The notes: generated by a model from the letters alone, not told the origin. A stretch of 64,000 nucleotides of DNA from AP-15 sp963736715 (GCA_963736715.1 CAVTQA010000019.1:1-64000); one strand, 5' to 3'; positions 18,592-27,631 are shown, numbered from the stretch's first letter. Numbers and translations are program-made.

Positions 18592-19266
18592 ATGCGCCGA
18601 TTGTCCACCGTGCTCTGCACCTCCGGGCTCGCCGCCGAAGCCAAGATCGCGCGCGCCGCGGGATTTCCCGTCGTGATCGGCGCGGGAGACCGGGAGCGCA
18701 CGGCTGCTCTCGTCGAGAACGCAGTCCAACACGCGAATTGTCTGATGAGCTTCGGTATTGCGGGCGCTCTGGCCCCGCATTTGCGGCCGGGTGACGTGGT
18801 CATCTCGGCCGAAGTCGTGTCGGCCGACCATCGCTGGACAGCGGCGGGGCCTTTCCAAATCCGCGTGGCCGCTCTCGCTCAGGAAATCGGTGCTTTCGAA
18901 GGCGCGGTATTCGGAGCGAGCGCGATCCTCGCAACCGAGGAAGAAAAAAGCCGCGCTTGGCGCGACACAGGTGCCCTCGCCGTCGATCTCGAAAGCGACA
19001 TCGTCGCCCGTATCGCCTCGCAGGCCGGCATTCCCTTTTTCGTCGCGCGCACGGTTGCCGACACTGTCTATCGGGAGCTTCCGCCGGCCGCCCTGATCCC
19101 GCTCTCTGAGGCCGGGACGCCGAACCTAGCTCGCGTACTCGGCTCCGTGCTGCGCCGTCCGCGGCAGATTGCGGCTCTGATCGCGCTCGCTCGGGAGACC
19201 CGGATGGCTTTGTCAGCGCTAGCCGCTCCCGCTCACGCTCTCCGCGGGCTGGCGGGGGTCTTTTAG
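18592..19266 (+). CDS. hpnG: Hopanoid nucleoside phosphorylase HpnG
   Basis: 224 residues from ATG 18592, preceded by GGGAAG at good spacing; upstream in-frame starts give unrelated Arg/Pro sequence. It has the purine nucleoside phosphorylase fold: TSGLAAEAKIARAAG, MSFGIAGAL.P.LRPGD and DLESDIVARIASQAGIPFFVARTVAD, where the ..DLES.. segment binds the ribose. HpnG removes adenine from adenosylhopane to give ribosylhopane, the step after HpnH. It converges with hpnH, overlapping its 3' end by 48 bases. Confidence 0.88.
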   Translation: MRRLSTVLCTSGLAAEAKIARAAGFPVVIGAGDRERTAALVENAVQHANCLMSFGIAGALAPHLRPGDVVISAEVVSADHRWTAAGPFQIRVAALAQEIGAFEGAVFGASAILATEEEKSRAWRDTGALAVDLESDIVARIASQAGIPFFVARTVADTVYRELPPAALIPLSEAGTPNLARVLGSVLRRPRQIAALIALARETRMALSALAAPAHALRGLAGVF

Positions 19267-20364
19267 ACGCGCCATCGCGTCTTCGACGTGCCGCGAAAAG
19301 ACGTATCTCGCCGGCCGTTGCCGGTTGAGCGGGATTTCCGGTGCCATCTCGCCCTCGGTGCGGAACCCGCGGAGCGCCACCCCCGCCGCCTTGAGCGGGT
19401 GCCTCACCGAATCCATGACAGCAGTCGCCTCGTACCCGCTATGCACCATGCAATCGGCGCATTTCTCGTAATTGCCGGTGCCGTAGGCGTCCCAGTCGGT
19501 CTCCTCCATCAGCTCCCTGAATGTCCTCGCGTAGCCTTCGCCCAGCAAGTAGCAGGGCCGCTGCCAGCCGAAATAATTTCGCGTCGGATTGCCCCATGGA
19601 GTGCAATGGTAGGATTGGTTGCCGGCCAGGAAATCGAGAAACAGGCTCGATTGATTGAATGACCATCGGCGCCGCGGATCGCGCTTGAAGATTTCACGGA
19701 ACAGTTCCTTCGTGCGGCGCCGATTAAGGAAGTGCTCCTGATCCGGCGCCCGTTCGTAGGCATAGCCGGGCGATACCGTTATGCCGTCGATCCCGACCTC
19801 CATGACTTCGTCGAAGAAGCGGGCGATGCGCCCGGGGTCGGCGGTATCGAACAGGGTCGAGTTGATGTTCACCCGAAATTTGCGAGCCTTTGCCAGCTTG
19901 ATCGCCGCGACAGCGCGATCATAAACCCCGCTCTGGCACACCGAGCGGTCGTGATCCTCGCGGTCACCGTCGAGATGGATCGTCCAGGCAAAGTAAGGGC
20001 TCGGCTCGAACAGGTCGATCTTCTTTTCGAGCAGTAGAGCGTTCGTGCAGAGATAGACGAACTTCTTCTTTGCAATAATGCGCCGGGCGATCTCGTCGAT
20101 CTCACGGTGCAGCAAGGGTTCGCCGCCTGCGATGACGACCATAGGCGCGCCGCATTCTTCGGCCGCCGCGATACACTCGTCGACGCTGAGGCGCTGATTG
20201 AGGATCGGATCAGGATAATCGATCTTGCCGCAGCCGGCGCAGGCGAGATTGCAGCGGAACAGCGGCTCCAGCATCAGCACCAGCGGATAACGCTCCACAC
20301 CTTTAAGATGCTGAGCGACGACGTACGCGCCCACCCGGATGGTTTGGCGCAGCGGAATTGGCAC
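19219..20364 (-). CDS. hpnH: Radical SAM adenosylhopane synthase HpnH
   Basis: 381 residues from GTG 20364, which has GAGG 7 bases upstream and restores the usual N-terminus (VPIPLRQTIRVGAYV..QHLKG). The ATG at 20451 would overlap ispH by 47 bases and adds a non-family leader. The cluster motif CNLACAGCGK (CxxxCxxC) binds 4Fe-4S, and GGEPLLHREID is the SAM-binding GGE segment. HpnH joins the 5'-deoxyadenosyl radical to diploptene, making adenosylhopane. A C-terminal set of cysteines (CADCMVHSGYEA) is also typical. It lies directly downstream of ispH on the same strand. Confidence 0.93.
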   Translation of the reverse strand: MPIPLRQTIRVGAYVVAQHLKGVERYPLVLMLEPLFRCNLACAGCGKIDYPDPILNQRLSVDECIAAAEECGAPMVVIAGGEPLLHREIDEIARRIIAKKKFVYLCTNALLLEKKIDLFEPSPYFAWTIHLDGDREDHDRSVCQSGVYDRAVAAIKLAKARKFRVNINSTLFDTADPGRIARFFDEVMEVGIDGITVSPGYAYERAPDQEHFLNRRRTKELFREIFKRDPRRRWSFNQSSLFLDFLAGNQSYHCTPWGNPTRNYFGWQRPCYLLGEGYARTFRELMEETDWDAYGTGNYEKCADCMVHSGYEATAVMDSVRHPLKAAGVALRGFRTEGEMAPEIPLNRQRPARYVFSRHVEDAMARLKDPRQPAESVSGSG

Positions 20365-20404
20365 GGCGAAACCTCGTTGCCTGAGTTTGACTGGGGAGCC
20401 GGCT

Positions 20405-21337
20405 TCAGCCGGCGACGTCGGCGAGTTGAGTGGGCATCCGGAAGCGGACATTCTCGGTGACGCCAGGCAGCACCGACAACTCGAAATCCGCGAGTTCGCG
20501 CAACCGCGTGATCACCTCCTCGACGAGTTCGGCCGGAGCCGACGCCCCGGCGGTAATGCCGACGGCCGTGGCGCTCTCGATCCAGCTCGGGTCGAGGGCG
20601 CGAGCGTCCTCGATCAGATAGCTGGGGACCCCGCTTTCCGCCGCGATCTCGCGCAGCCGATTCGAATTCGAGCTGTTCGGCGCACCGACTACCAGGACAA
20701 CATCGACAATTTTTGCTAGTTCCCGCGCGGCTCTTTGGCGATTTTGCGTCGCGTAGCAGATGTCCTTCGTGTCGGGGCCGACAATTGTCGGAAAGCGGGC
20801 CTTCAGCGCCTCGATAACGGCGCGCGTGTCGTCAACGCTGAGAGTGGTCTGCGTAATGAAGGCGAGCTTGTCCGGGTCAGCGACCTCGAGCCGCACGACC
20901 TCTTCCGGCGTCGAGATCAGATGCACGCGGCCGTCGATTCGCCCCATCGTGCCGACGATTTCCGGGTGTCCGGCATGTCCGATCAAGATGATCTCGCGCC
21001 CCTGGTTGGCATAACGCTGGCCCTCGATGTGCACTTTGGAGACCAGCGGGCAGGTCGCGTCGATGACCGGAAGCCCGCGGTCGGCCGCACGCTCCTCGAT
21101 TGCGCTGGCGACCCCGTGGGCGCTGAAAATCGTGACGGCGCCCTTTGGGATTTCGTCGATCTCGTCGACAAAATGTGCACCTTTGGCGCGCAAGCGTTCG
21201 ACAACGTGGCGATTGTGCACGATCTCGTGACGGACATAGATCGGTGGGCCGTATTTTTCGAGCGCGCGCTCGACGATCTCGATGGCGCGTTCGACCCCCG
21301 CGCAGAAGCCTCGTGGCTGGGCTAGCACTACCCGCAT
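20405..21337 (-). CDS. ispH: 4-hydroxy-3-methylbut-2-enyl diphosphate reductase
   Basis: 310 residues from ATG 21337 (GAGG about 8 bases upstream); an earlier in-frame start adds 20 residues of no family character. The three iron-sulfur cysteines sit in PRGFCAGVERAI (Cys12), DATCPLVSKVH and KDICYATQNRQ. Histidine loops VHNRHVVERL and GHAGHPEIVGTMG bind the diphosphate. IspH performs the last step of the MEP pathway, giving IPP and DMAPP, the precursors of squalene. Its position next to hpnH links isoprenoid supply to hopanoid synthesis. Confidence 0.95.
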   Translation of the reverse strand: MRVVLAQPRGFCAGVERAIEIVERALEKYGPPIYVRHEIVHNRHVVERLRAKGAHFVDEIDEIPKGAVTIFSAHGVASAIEERAADRGLPVIDATCPLVSKVHIEGQRYANQGREIILIGHAGHPEIVGTMGRIDGRVHLISTPEEVVRLEVADPDKLAFITQTTLSVDDTRAVIEALKARFPTIVGPDTKDICYATQNRQRAARELAKIVDVVLVVGAPNSSNSNRLREIAAESGVPSYLIEDARALDPSWIESATAVGITAGASAPAELVEEVITRLRELADFELSVLPGVTENVRFRMPTQLADVAG

Positions 21338-21519
21338 GACATCGCCTCGTTGCCGCGCCGCGAGCGGGCGGCACCCGAACTCAGCGCGTACCCGCATAAG
21401 CCACTATATGAACGCGCAACGTCCCTGACACAATCCGTAGCGCAATGCACGCGCAATCAGCAGACGGACGAACACGCCCAGCAAGCGATTGAACCCGAGC
21501 GAGGAAGGTTTTCCACCAG

Positions 21520-22659
21520 GTGGACTCAAATCTTGTCATCGCCATCGTGCTGCTCCCCACCTGGGCGTATCTGGTGAGGGCGGCTGTGGCTGTCCTGCGG
21601 TTTGCCCGTCGCGCGCCGCCCGCCGCCTCGGATCGGCCGGCGGTTTCGGTGCTGAAGCCGCTGCATGGCGACGAGCCGGGCCTTTATGAAAATCTCCGTT
21701 CCTTTGCCGAGCAGGATTATCCGGCGCTGCAAATCGTGCTCGGCGCCAATGACTTGCAGGATAGCGCGCTGCCGGCTGCTCGTGCTCTGATTCGCGATCT
21801 CCCGGCCTGCGACATCTCCTTCGTCGTCAGCGCGCGCGCCAGCGGGTCGAACAAAAAGGTCGCCAATCTCGAAAACATGTTCGAGGCGGCGCGCCACGAC
21901 CTGTTAGTCGTCGCCGACAGCGATATGCGGGTTGATCGGCATTATCTCGGCGCGGTAACGGCGGCGCTGCACGACCCGCAGACGGGGGTTGTGACGTGCC
22001 TCTACAAGGGTGTGTCGACTGGCGGGACATGGTCCGAGTTCGGGGCCATGTACATCAATTTTGGTTTCCTTCCGGGTGCTCTCGTCGCCGAATCGCTGGG
22101 TCTAGGGAGAGGGTGTTTCGGCGCGACGATCGCGCTGCGCCGCGAGACCCTCGAACGCATCGGCGAGTTTGCGCGTCTGCGCGACGAACTCGCCGACGAC
22201 CACCGAATCGGCAACGAGGTTCGCGCCCTCGGACTGAGCGTAGTGCTGTCGCCCTACATTGTCGAAGCTCGGGTGACCGAGAACAGCCTGGCCGATCTGT
22301 GGCGGCACGAGCTGCGCTGGGCGCGCACGGTGCGAGCAGTGGCGCCGGCCGGCTTTGCCGGGTCGGTGCTGGCCCATCCCGTCGCCCTTGCCGCGCTTGG
22401 CGCGGCCACGACGGGATTTGCCTTGACCCCCTGTATCCTTCTTGTGATTTCCGGCATCCTTAGATGGGCCACGGCGCGGGTCATTGCGGGTGCGCTCGGG
22501 CTTCCCCCAGCCAAGCCCTTGCTGCTGCCGCTGCGCGATGCCTTGTCCTTCGCCGTGTTCGTCGCCAGCTTTTTCGGGCGCACGGTCTTCTGGCGGGATC
22601 AGGTTTATCACGTCGAGGCGAACGGCCGCATGACAGCCGACGGAGATGAGGTCCTATGA
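21520..22659 (+). CDS. hpnI: Hopanoid glycosyltransferase HpnI
   Basis: 379 residues, GTG start with GAGGAAGG upstream. A GT2/GT21 (ceramide-glucosyltransferase-like) domain follows one N-terminal membrane helix: VSVLKPLHGDEPGLYENL, DSDMRVD as the DxD-type motif near residue 130, and HELRWARTVR as the (Q/R)xxRW motif. Two or three C-terminal hydrophobic helices anchor it. HpnI adds N-acetylglucosamine to bacteriohopanetetrol in the route to cyclitol-ether head groups. Its stop overlaps the hpnJ ATG. Confidence 0.9.
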   Translation: MDSNLVIAIVLLPTWAYLVRAAVAVLRFARRAPPAASDRPAVSVLKPLHGDEPGLYENLRSFAEQDYPALQIVLGANDLQDSALPAARALIRDLPACDISFVVSARASGSNKKVANLENMFEAARHDLLVVADSDMRVDRHYLGAVTAALHDPQTGVVTCLYKGVSTGGTWSEFGAMYINFGFLPGALVAESLGLGRGCFGATIALRRETLERIGEFARLRDELADDHRIGNEVRALGLSVVLSPYIVEARVTENSLADLWRHELRWARTVRAVAPAGFAGSVLAHPVALAALGAATTGFALTPCILLVISGILRWATARVIAGALGLPPAKPLLLPLRDALSFAVFVASFFGRTVFWRDQVYHVEANGRMTADGDEVL

Positions 22660-24083
22660 TGAAGACCCTGTTCCTCCACCCGCCGTCCTTCGACGGCTTC
22701 GATGGCGGCGCTGGTTCGCGCTATCAGGCCAAGCGCGAGATCCGCTCGTTCTGGTACCCGACCTGGCTCGCTCAGCCGGCAGCCCTCCTGCCCGACAGCA
22801 AGCTGATCGACGCTCCTCCGGCGCGGCTCAAGCTCGAGCAAGTCCTGCCGGTCGCCCGGGAATACGAACTGGCGGTGCTTCACACGTCGACGCCGTCCTT
22901 CGCCTCGGACGTTCGTGTCGCCGCGGCGCTGAAAGATACGAACCCGAAGCTCAAGATCGGATTTGTCGGGGCGAAGGTCGCGGTGGAGCCCGAGGACAGC
23001 CTCAACGCCTCTGCGGCCGTCGATTTCGTCGCCCGCGAGGAGTTCGATTTCACGATCAAAGAGGTCGCCGAAGGTCGGGCGTACGATGAGATCGACGGTC
23101 TGAGTTACCGCAGCCCTGACGGCGCGATCGCCCACAACCGCGACCGGGCGGTCCTCGAAGACATGGACCGGCTACCCTTCGTCACCGAGGTCTATAAGCG
23201 CGACCTTCGGGTCGAGGACTATTTTATCGGGTATCTGAAACACCCCTATGTTTCGCTCTACACCGGGCGCGGCTGCCGGTCGAAATGCACGTTCTGCCTG
23301 TGGCCGCAGACCGTCGGCGGTCATCGCTACCGGGTGCGCAGCGTCGGTCACGTGATCGACGAAATTCGCTTGGCCAAGAGCTATTTCCCGCAGGTGAAGG
23401 AGTTCTTTTTCGACGACGACACCTTTACTGACGACCGGCCGCGCGCGGAGGCTATCGCCCGCGAGCTTGGCAAGCTCGGCGTCACCTGGTCGTGCAACGC
23501 CAAGGCCAATGTGCCGCGTGCGACCCTGGAGGTGCTGCGCGACAATGGCCTGCGGCTGCTGCTCGTGGGCTACGAGACCGGCAACCAGCAGATCCTCAAC
23601 AACATCAAGAAGGGGATGCGTATCGACATCGCGCGGCGGTTCACCAAGGACTGCCACGAGCTCGGGATCACGATCCACGGCACCTTCATTCTGGGATTGC
23701 CCGGCGAAAGCAAGGAGACGATCGAGGAAACCATCCGCTTCGCCGCGGAGATCAACCCCCACACGATCCAGGTGTCGCTCGCCGCGCCTTATCCGGGCAC
23801 CTACCTGCACCGGCAAGCGGTCGAGAACGGCTGGCTCGACGTCAGCCATGCCGAATTGATCGATGACCGCGGCGTGCAGATCGCGCCGCTGCATTATCCG
23901 CACCTGTCACATACCGAGATCTTCGAGTCGCTCGAGACCTTCTATAAGCGCTTCTATTTCCGGCGCGGCAAGATTGCCTCGCTGGTCGCCGAGATGCTCA
24001 AGAGCCCCGAGATGATGCGGCGCCGGCTGCGCGAGGGTGTCGAATTTTTCCAGTTTCTGCGCAACCGCGAGATGGCGAGCTGA
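22656..24083 (+). CDS. hpnJ: Radical SAM/B12-binding hopanoid protein HpnJ
   Basis: 475 residues. The first 150 residues form a cobalamin-binding-like Rossmann domain, followed by a radical SAM barrel with GRGCRSKCTFCLWPQ (CxxxCxxC) near residue 208 and FFDDDTFTDDRPRAE. HpnJ contracts the glycan ring in formation of the cyclitol ether of bacteriohopanetetrol. ATGA overlap with hpnI upstream and CTGA overlap with hpnK downstream put the three in one translational unit. Confidence 0.92.
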   Translation: MMKTLFLHPPSFDGFDGGAGSRYQAKREIRSFWYPTWLAQPAALLPDSKLIDAPPARLKLEQVLPVAREYELAVLHTSTPSFASDVRVAAALKDTNPKLKIGFVGAKVAVEPEDSLNASAAVDFVAREEFDFTIKEVAEGRAYDEIDGLSYRSPDGAIAHNRDRAVLEDMDRLPFVTEVYKRDLRVEDYFIGYLKHPYVSLYTGRGCRSKCTFCLWPQTVGGHRYRVRSVGHVIDEIRLAKSYFPQVKEFFFDDDTFTDDRPRAEAIARELGKLGVTWSCNAKANVPRATLEVLRDNGLRLLLVGYETGNQQILNNIKKGMRIDIARRFTKDCHELGITIHGTFILGLPGESKETIEETIRFAAEINPHTIQVSLAAPYPGTYLHRQAVENGWLDVSHAELIDDRGVQIAPLHYPHLSHTEIFESLETFYKRFYFRRGKIASLVAEMLKSPEMMRRRLREGVEFFQFLRNREMAS

Positions 24084-24955
24084 GAAGCCTTATCGTCTGC
24101 GCCGACGATTTCGGGCTCGACCCCGCCGTCAACGAAGCTGTCGAGGAAGCGCACCGGCGCGGCATTCTGTCGTCCGCGAGCCTTATGGTCGGCGCGCCCG
24201 CCGCAGCTGATGCCGTCTCGCGCGCCCGTCGCCTGCCGGACTTGCGGGTTGGCCTGCATCTGGTGGTCGTCGATGGCCATCCGACGCTTCCTTGCGCCGA
24301 AATCCGCGGTTTGGTGCGCCGGGACGGCCGTTTCGATCCGAATATGGGCCGCGCCGGCGTAAGGTTTTTCGCTCTGCCGCAAGTTCGCCGTCAGCTCGCG
24401 ATGGAAATTCGCGCGCAATTCGAGGCGTTTCATACGACCGGACTGCGGCTCGACCATGTAAACGCCCACAAGCACATGCATGTTCATCCGACGGTTGCGC
24501 GGGTGATCATCGAAATCGGCCGCGATTATGGCATGACGGCCGTGCGGTTGCCCTTCGAACCAGTCGAGCCATTGCACGCCGCTTTCCCCGACGAGCACCA
24601 TTCGGCGCCGCTTTACCGCCCCTGGATCGAGTGGTTACGCCGCCGGTTGCAGAGCGCCGGTCTGTTCGTCAACGACAACCTTTTCGGCCTCGCTTGGACC
24701 GGCGGAATGGTAGAGGTAAGGCTGCTCCGCCTCCTGCCGCAGTTACCTCAAGGGGTTAGTGAGATCTATTTTCACCCGGCAACCGTGCGCAGCGGCGCGC
24801 TGCGTGCAACAATGCCGGGCTACCGGCACGAGGAAGAGCTCGCGGCCTTGTTGAGCCCCTCCGCAAAAAGCCTAGTTGCCGAGCTCGGCATCAGCCTGGG
24901 CGGCTACAGCGATTTCGCGACCGGGGCCGGCACCAAGTACCCATGCGGGCGTTGA
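24080..24955 (+). CDS. hpnK: Hopanoid deacetylase HpnK (YdjC/ChbG-like), probable CTG start
   Basis: About 291 residues if initiation is at CTG 24080, which overlaps the hpnJ stop as CTGA. This start is needed to include the catalytic ADDFGLDP motif (Asp9-Asp10); the first in-frame ATG at 24185 would remove it. No ATG, GTG or TTG lies between. Further motifs are VGLHLVVVDG, the metal-binding HVNAHKHMHVHPTV and EIYFHPAT. The family deacetylates N-acetylglucosamine units, matching removal of the acetyl group after HpnI. Alternatively a base error has altered an ATG or GTG. Confidence 0.85.
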   Translation: MRSLIVCADDFGLDPAVNEAVEEAHRRGILSSASLMVGAPAAADAVSRARRLPDLRVGLHLVVVDGHPTLPCAEIRGLVRRDGRFDPNMGRAGVRFFALPQVRRQLAMEIRAQFEAFHTTGLRLDHVNAHKHMHVHPTVARVIIEIGRDYGMTAVRLPFEPVEPLHAAFPDEHHSAPLYRPWIEWLRRRLQSAGLFVNDNLFGLAWTGGMVEVRLLRLLPQLPQGVSEIYFHPATVRSGALRATMPGYRHEEELAALLSPSAKSLVAELGISLGGYSDFATGAGTKYPCGR

Positions 24956-25092
24956 CGCCCCATTGACGCTACCGACGGAATAATAACGACCGGCGTCTAT
25001 ACAAATTGCCGCGAAAATTCCGATCCGAGAACACAAAGCGGACATGCTTCGCGGTCATCCTGCGTACAATGGGACAGGTAAGGAGGGAAGTC

Positions 25093-25269
25093 ATGGACGA
25101 GCGCTTTGAGTGCTGCCGCTATGAGCCGAGCCTCGAAGATCTGCTCGCGGACGAAGTGATGACGCCCGTGCTGCGCAGTGCCGGTCTCGAGGCGCAGGAG
25201 TTTCGCGAGATGATGGTGGAAACCGCGCGCCGGATCGAGGATCGGGCGCGGCGGAGGGACAAGGGGTAA
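25093..25269 (+). CDS. Small conserved-looking acidic protein, unknown function
   Basis: 58 residues, ATG 25093 with a near-perfect AGGAGGG Shine-Dalgarno 5 bases upstream. The protein is charged and likely helical (CRYEPSLEDLLADEVM, then FREMMVETARRIED), with adjacent cysteines near residue 6. A TACAAT -10-like box lies at 25065-25070. I do not recognise a named family. It stands alone between hpnK and the 3' end of the histidine kinase gene. Confidence 0.6.
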   Translation: MDERFECCRYEPSLEDLLADEVMTPVLRSAGLEAQEFREMMVETARRIEDRARRRDKG

Positions 25270-25287
25270 GGAGCTCGCACTCGAAGC

Positions 25288-26778
25288 TTACGTCGGCAGT
25301 CTCGCGAATTGCAGCCGGACCCGCAGCCCGGGCCTGTTGTCCTCTAGCGTAACCGAGCCGTCGTGCCGCCGCGCAATAGCACGGACGAGGCTCAGGCCAA
25401 GGCCGTTGCCCGGGGTCGTACGGCTCGGTTCGAGGCGGACAAAGCGGTCCAGCACGCTCTGCCGATCCGCCTCGGGAATGCCCAGTCCCTGATCCGCTAC
25501 TTCGAGGATCGCCTGCCCGTTTTTGGGGAAGACCCGCAGCTCGATCTTGCCGTTCCCGGCATATTTGAGAGCATTGTCGAGGAGATTGGCGAGCGCTTGC
25601 GACAAGAGGTGCCGGTCGCCGCGTATCCTAACGCCGGGCTCGGCCATCACAGACAGAGTAAACCCCTTTTCCTCGGCGACCGGCTCATAGAGATCAGCCG
25701 CTGACCGGGCGACTTCCGACAGGTCTACCGGCGCGGTCTGATCGAGGCGCGCGCCCGATTCCAATTCGGCAATGCTGAGGAGGGCGTTGAACGTCGCGAG
25801 CAGGCGATCGGCCTCCTCGATCGCGGCGCGAATTGCCTCGCTTTGCCTGGACTCGGCGGGTGCATCGGCCCCGGATGGACCAACCAACGCGCGTTCGAGC
25901 CGAGCGCGCAGCCGCGAGAGCGGCGTCCTCAGATCGTGGGCGACGTCATCCGTGACCTCGCGCATTGCCGTCATCAGCCGTTCGATCTGGTCGAGCATCC
26001 GGTTGAGGTTGGCGGCGAGCTGGTCGAACTCGTCCCTCGTGCCGTGCAGCGGGACGCGATCGGAAAGGTTTCCGGCCATGACGCGTTCGCTCGTCCGGTT
26101 CACCTGCTCGACACGCCGCAACAGGTTGCGGCTCATCACTGTGCCGCCGATCAGGCCGATGCCGAGCGCGATCGACCCGGCCCACAAGAGGGTGGTTCTG
26201 ACCTCGCTCCGGAAGGCCGCCGCGTCACTGATGTCACGCCCGACCAGCAATCGATAACCGCCGGGGATGACGAACAGCCTGCCCCGGGCCGGATGAAGCT
26301 CGCTGCGGCCGTCGCTTGTTCGCTCGAGAGCGAAGGACAGCCAGGCGGAATGGGTCGGCACGCCGGCGGGCCACGCCGCGATATTGCCGGCGAGCGGCTT
26401 TCCGTCGGGGTCGGTCACCAGGTAGATCATGGCGTCCCCGCGATCGCCGGCGCTACGCGCCGCCACGATCTGGATCAGGCCGCTCAAACCCCTCTGCGCG
26501 TATTGCTCGGCAAGCCCGGTGATCTCGGCGTCGAGCGTCGCCTCGGTCTGCCGCTCGACGAAGTCTGCGCTGGTCAAATAGACGAACAGCAGAACGCCCA
26601 GCACCGAGGCCGCAAATACCAGGAAGTAAAGCGCTGCCAGCCGGAAAGCATGAGTACCGACCAGCCGCCGGGCATTGCGGAGAATTCGCGCTGCCGATAA
26701 GGATCCCTCAGATGCGAGGCGAGACTCTTCGACGACCATCGGCGCCGCCTCGCGGGTTACTCCGGGGCGCGCAGACAA
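25288..26778 (-). CDS. Membrane sensor histidine kinase
   Basis: About 496 residues. Two membrane helices (LAALYFLVFAASVLGVLLFVYL; LLWAGSIALGIGLIGG) flank a periplasmic sensor domain of about 130 residues. A HAMP linker and an H-box follow (DDVAHDLRTPLSRLR, His near residue 282), then N-box LLDNALKYA, G1 DQGLGIPEAD and G2 GNGLGLSLVRAI. It autophosphorylates and signals to the response regulator upstream, with which it overlaps by about 20 bases; an ATG at 26739 would remove the overlap. The sensor domain gives no clue to the signal. Confidence 0.9.
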   Translation of the reverse strand: MSARPGVTREAAPMVVEESRLASEGSLSAARILRNARRLVGTHAFRLAALYFLVFAASVLGVLLFVYLTSADFVERQTEATLDAEITGLAEQYAQRGLSGLIQIVAARSAGDRGDAMIYLVTDPDGKPLAGNIAAWPAGVPTHSAWLSFALERTSDGRSELHPARGRLFVIPGGYRLLVGRDISDAAAFRSEVRTTLLWAGSIALGIGLIGGTVMSRNLLRRVEQVNRTSERVMAGNLSDRVPLHGTRDEFDQLAANLNRMLDQIERLMTAMREVTDDVAHDLRTPLSRLRARLERALVGPSGADAPAESRQSEAIRAAIEEADRLLATFNALLSIAELESGARLDQTAPVDLSEVARSAADLYEPVAEEKGFTLSVMAEPGVRIRGDRHLLSQALANLLDNALKYAGNGKIELRVFPKNGQAILEVADQGLGIPEADRQSVLDRFVRLEPSRTTPGNGLGLSLVRAIARRHDGSVTLEDNRPGLRVRLQFARLPT

Positions 26779-27434
26779 TAACCGGCGCCGCGGACCGTGT
26801 GCAGCAGCGGATGATCGAAGCTCTTGTCGATCTTCTGGCGTAGTCGGCTGATATGGACATCGATGACGTTGGTCTGCGGATCGAAGTGATAGTCCCAGAC
26901 ATGCTCGAGCAGCATCGTGCGGGTAACCACATGGCCGGCGTTGCGCATCAGGTATTCCAGCAATCGGAACTCGCGCGGCAGCACCTCGATCGCCTTGCCG
27001 GCGCGCCTGACGCTGCGGGTCAGGAGATCGAGTTCGAGGTCCGCGACCCGCAGCCTGGTCGTGGTTGTCGGCCCGGTGCCGCGCCGCAGCAGCGCCTCGA
27101 GGCGGGCGAGCAGCTCACTGAAGGCGAATGGCTTGACCAAATAGTCGTCGCCGCCGGCGCGCAATCCCTTGACGCGGTCATCGACGCTGCCCAGCGCGCT
27201 GAGGATCAGCGCCGGCGTGCGGATCTCGGCTGCCCGCAGCGCGCCCAGCACCGAAAGGCCGTCCATGCTCGGCAGCATGCGGTCGAGAATCATGGCGCTG
27301 TAATCGCCGGAAGTCGCGAGGAACAAACCTTCGCGTCCGTCAGCGGCGCAATCGACGGTATAGCCGCTTTCGCTCAGACCTTTGGTCAAGTAGGTCGCAG
27401 TCTCACGATCATCTTCGACGACAAGAATTTTCAT
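26757..27434 (-). CDS. OmpR-family response regulator
   Basis: 225 residues from ATG 27434; upstream in-frame starts only add sequence lacking family character. The receiver has acidic pocket ED at 8-9, phospho-acceptor Asp51 in ILDRMLP, and Lys in DDYLVKPFAF. The C-terminal winged helix ends with VDVHISRLRQKID and TVRGAGYCLR, typical of OmpR/PhoB DNA-binding domains. It pairs with the downstream kinase and belongs to the subgroup that includes heavy-metal and envelope-stress regulators, but targets cannot be inferred. Confidence 0.92.
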   Translation of the reverse strand: MKILVVEDDRETATYLTKGLSESGYTVDCAADGREGLFLATSGDYSAMILDRMLPSMDGLSVLGALRAAEIRTPALILSALGSVDDRVKGLRAGGDDYLVKPFAFSELLARLEALLRRGTGPTTTTRLRVADLELDLLTRSVRRAGKAIEVLPREFRLLEYLMRNAGHVVTRTMLLEHVWDYHFDPQTNVIDVHISRLRQKIDKSFDHPLLHTVRGAGYCLRAPE

Positions 27435-27555
27435 CGAGCAAGGTGCGATCTCTCTGGGATGAGGATCAGGTGGGATTGGCAGCCGGGCAGAGCAAGCGAT
27501 CAGCGGATTACCCGACTTGTAGCGGCCATGCACCAGATGCCTTGCCGTTTTTGCC

Positions 27556-27605
27556 TTGACCGGGGCGCATCGAGCGACGATGTATTAACGGACCAAATCG
27601 GTCCG
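27556..27605 (+). promoter_or_regulatory. Promoter and palindromic operator of the suf operon
   Basis: A -35-like TTGACC at 27556-27561 and an AT-rich -10 region near 27579-27588 are followed at once by the inverted repeat CGGACC-aaatc-GGTCCG (27589-27605). The palindrome resembles the GACY/AAAT/GGTC arrangement recognised by IscR/Rrf2-type regulators. It lies 27 bases before the Rrf2 gene, so autorepression controlled by Fe-S status is the natural reading. The exact -10 is uncertain. Confidence 0.5.
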
Positions 27606-27631
27606 AATTCGAAAATCAGGCCACGGGAGCG

